DNA of 15,151 bases, taken from Pseudomonadota bacterium. Lineage in GTDB: Bacteria; Pseudomonadota; Alphaproteobacteria; Acetobacterales; Acetobacteraceae. Below are positions 14,169 through 15,151 of this stretch, one piece after another. A model generated the notes under the pieces. The model worked only from the letters and a program-made list of their open reading frames with translations. It was not told the DNA's origin and ran no database searches. The first letter of the stretch is position 1. Every line of letters begins with the position of its first letter. The stretch lies in the NCBI GenBank assembly GCA_023390705.1, contig JAEWCI010000570.1:1-15151 (forward strand). Direction: 5' to 3'. The translations under genes were made by a program, and so were the position numbers.

Positions 14169-14636
14169 TCATGGACGCCAGGCGCGATGATAGGGATGTC
14201 CGGCGCGAATTGCCTGCACCCGATAGAGCTGTTCGGCCAGCAGCCCGCGCACCAGGAAATGCGGCCAGGTCAGCGGGCCGAGCGAGAGGCGCAGCTCCGC
14301 CCGCGCCAGCACCGCCGGGTCCAGCCCCTCGGTGCCGCCAATGACGAAGCAGAGCGGCTTGCCCGTCGCTTCCCAGCGTTCGGTCAATGCCGCCAGGGCC
14401 TCGCTGGTCGGCGCCAGGCCACCGAGATCCAGCGCCACCAGCAGCGCCCCTTCCGGCAGGGCGGCGAGCAGCGCCGCGCCTTCCCGCCGCCGCACCTCGG
14501 CGGCGCTGCCGCGGGCCTCAAGGATTTCCGTCACGGCGAGGGGCGGGCGCAGCCTTGCGTTGTAATGCTCGAACAGCGCCGCCTCCGGCCCGGCCTTCAA
14601 CCGGCCGATGGCCAGCAGCCGGGCCTGCCTAGCCAC
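14169..14636 (-). CDS. rlmH: 23S rRNA (pseudouridine1915-N3)-methyltransferase RlmH
   Basis: This 155-residue SPOUT-class methyltransferase uses S-adenosylmethionine to methylate N3 of pseudouridine 1915 in helix 69 of 23S rRNA. Length is normal. The SAM-binding knot motif FVIGGTEGLD (97-106) and the C-terminal signature LTWPHFLVRGLLAEQLYR (122-139) with AGHPYHR (145-151) are all present. The start is a GTG at 14636, overlapping the end of rsfS by eight bases, so translation is coupled. rsfS followed by rlmH is a widely conserved order in bacteria, which supports both calls. Confidence 0.96.
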   Translation of the reverse strand: MARQARLLAIGRLKAGPEAALFEHYNARLRPPLAVTEILEARGSAAEVRRREGAALLAALPEGALLVALDLGGLAPTSEALAALTERWEATGKPLCFVIGGTEGLDPAVLARAELRLSLGPLTWPHFLVRGLLAEQLYRVQAIRAGHPYHRAWRP

Positions 14637-15151
14637 CTTCGGGTCTGGGGGCGGCCTCGCCGGCCGGGCTGTCCGGGCCCCACATGCGCTCCAGCGCGTA
14701 GGAGGCGCGGGCGTCCGGCATGAAGAGATGCACCACCAGGTCGCCGCAATCGATCAGCACCCAGTCCGGGCTGGCCTGGATGGCATCCCGCCGCAGCTTC
14801 AGCCCGACCTTCTCCAACGCCTCCTCCAGATGCGTCGCCATGGCCTGGATCTGCCGTTCGGCGAGGCCGGTGGCGATGATCATCCGGTCGGTGAAGCTGG
14901 CGCGGTCGGTGACGTCCAGCACCACGATGTCCTCGGCCTTGTCGTCCTCCAGGCTCTTGCGGGCGGCGGCGACGAGGGTCTCCAGCCGGGCGGGTGGAAG
15001 GTGCTTGGCCCGCTTGCGCCGGGCCTCCGGCGCGGCAGGGCCGGCGGCGACCTGCCGCTTGCGGGCAGAGGCTTTGGCTTCGGTCGCCGCCGCCGATGAT
15101 GGCCGCGCGCCGGTGGCTGGCCCGCTGGGCGTGCCGGCAGCGCCTCTGGTG
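14629..15151 (-). CDS. rsfS: Ribosomal silencing factor RsfS, 5' end beyond the window
   Basis: RsfS binds ribosomal protein uL14 on the 50S subunit and blocks subunit joining under poor nutrition. The core runs from LETLVAAARKSLEDDKAEDIVVLDV through DRMIIATG, AMATHLEEAL, SPDWVLIDCGDLVVHLF and an SYALERMWG-like C-terminus. The frame stays open to the right edge with no ATG. A GTG at 14925 would remove the conserved first helix, so I reject it and treat the gene as partial. Upstream of the core are at least 60 residues rich in Ala, Pro, Lys and Arg (for example PEARRKRAKHLPPAR), an extension most RsfS proteins lack. A short acidic/Pro tail follows the core. It overlaps rlmH by eight bases. Confidence 0.9.
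   Translation of the reverse strand, partial: TRGAAGTPSGPATGARPSSAAATEAKASARKRQVAAGPAAPEARRKRAKHLPPARLETLVAAARKSLEDDKAEDIVVLDVTDRASFTDRMIIATGLAERQIQAMATHLEEALEKVGLKLRRDAIQASPDWVLIDCGDLVVHLFMPDARASYALERMWGPDSPAGEAAPRPEGG

Noticed and set aside
13319..14344. 341-codon plus-strand frame rich in Gln/Arg/His
   Set aside because: It is antisense to the NnrU gene and parts of the hydrolase and rlmH genes. Repetitive low-complexity composition marks it as a shadow.
14629..14925. GTG at 14925 as the RsfS start
   Set aside because: It would delete the conserved LVAAARKSLEDDKAEDIV segment, which is in frame and clearly homologous.

Overview
The window is high-GC, gene-dense bacterial DNA. It most resembles an alphaproteobacterium of the Acetobacteraceae / Roseomonas type. 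That placement is inferred from the four Bug/TctC periplasmic receptors in 15 kb, a DUF6455 protein, a SapC-family protein, a DNDPxD-repeat Tat-type protein and an rsfS-rlmH pair; no rRNA or marker gene is present to confirm it.

Left part (1-988, minus strand): two tandem paralogous small proteins with nearly identical twin-arginine-type N-termini. One is cut by the window edge. The other is complete and consists of a leader plus about four copies of a 20-23-residue TD[NS]DPxD...GRG repeat. A 473-base non-coding stretch between them holds an inverted repeat that brackets a possible promoter.

1160-5026 (plus): a SapC-family protein, then a compact tctC-tctB-tctA operon encoding a complete tripartite tricarboxylate-type (TTT) transporter: periplasmic receptor, small membrane subunit and large membrane subunit.

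5194-7030: a patch with visibly lower GC. It holds a two-domain protein (an N-terminal alphaproteobacterial domain joined to a four-cysteine DUF6455-like domain), an RTX-like repeat protein with a type-I-secretion-like C-terminus, a doubtful small gene, and a strong hairpin. This is the best candidate for horizontally acquired DNA.

7046-11432: an NtaA/SnaA/DszA-type flavin monooxygenase (minus) is divergent from two tandem duplicated Bug receptors (plus). These converge on an SDR oxidoreductase (minus) across a perfect-stem bidirectional terminator candidate. The likely theme is uptake or sensing and oxidation of an unknown organic acid or xenobiotic; the substrate cannot be read from sequence.

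11527-15151 (minus): rsfS (running off the right edge), rlmH, an NnrU-family membrane protein, a serine alpha/beta-hydrolase and a fourth Bug receptor lie head to tail. The array ends at a terminator-like structure, followed by an unusually strong 18-pair hairpin ahead of the SDR gene.

Only one TctAB membrane pair accompanies the four receptors, so three receptors are orphans. I did not find a clearly new multi-gene system. The least explained items are the DNDPxD-repeat pair, the DUF6455 fusion beside the RTX-like protein, and the 11527-11566 hairpin with its repeated CCGGTAT motif.
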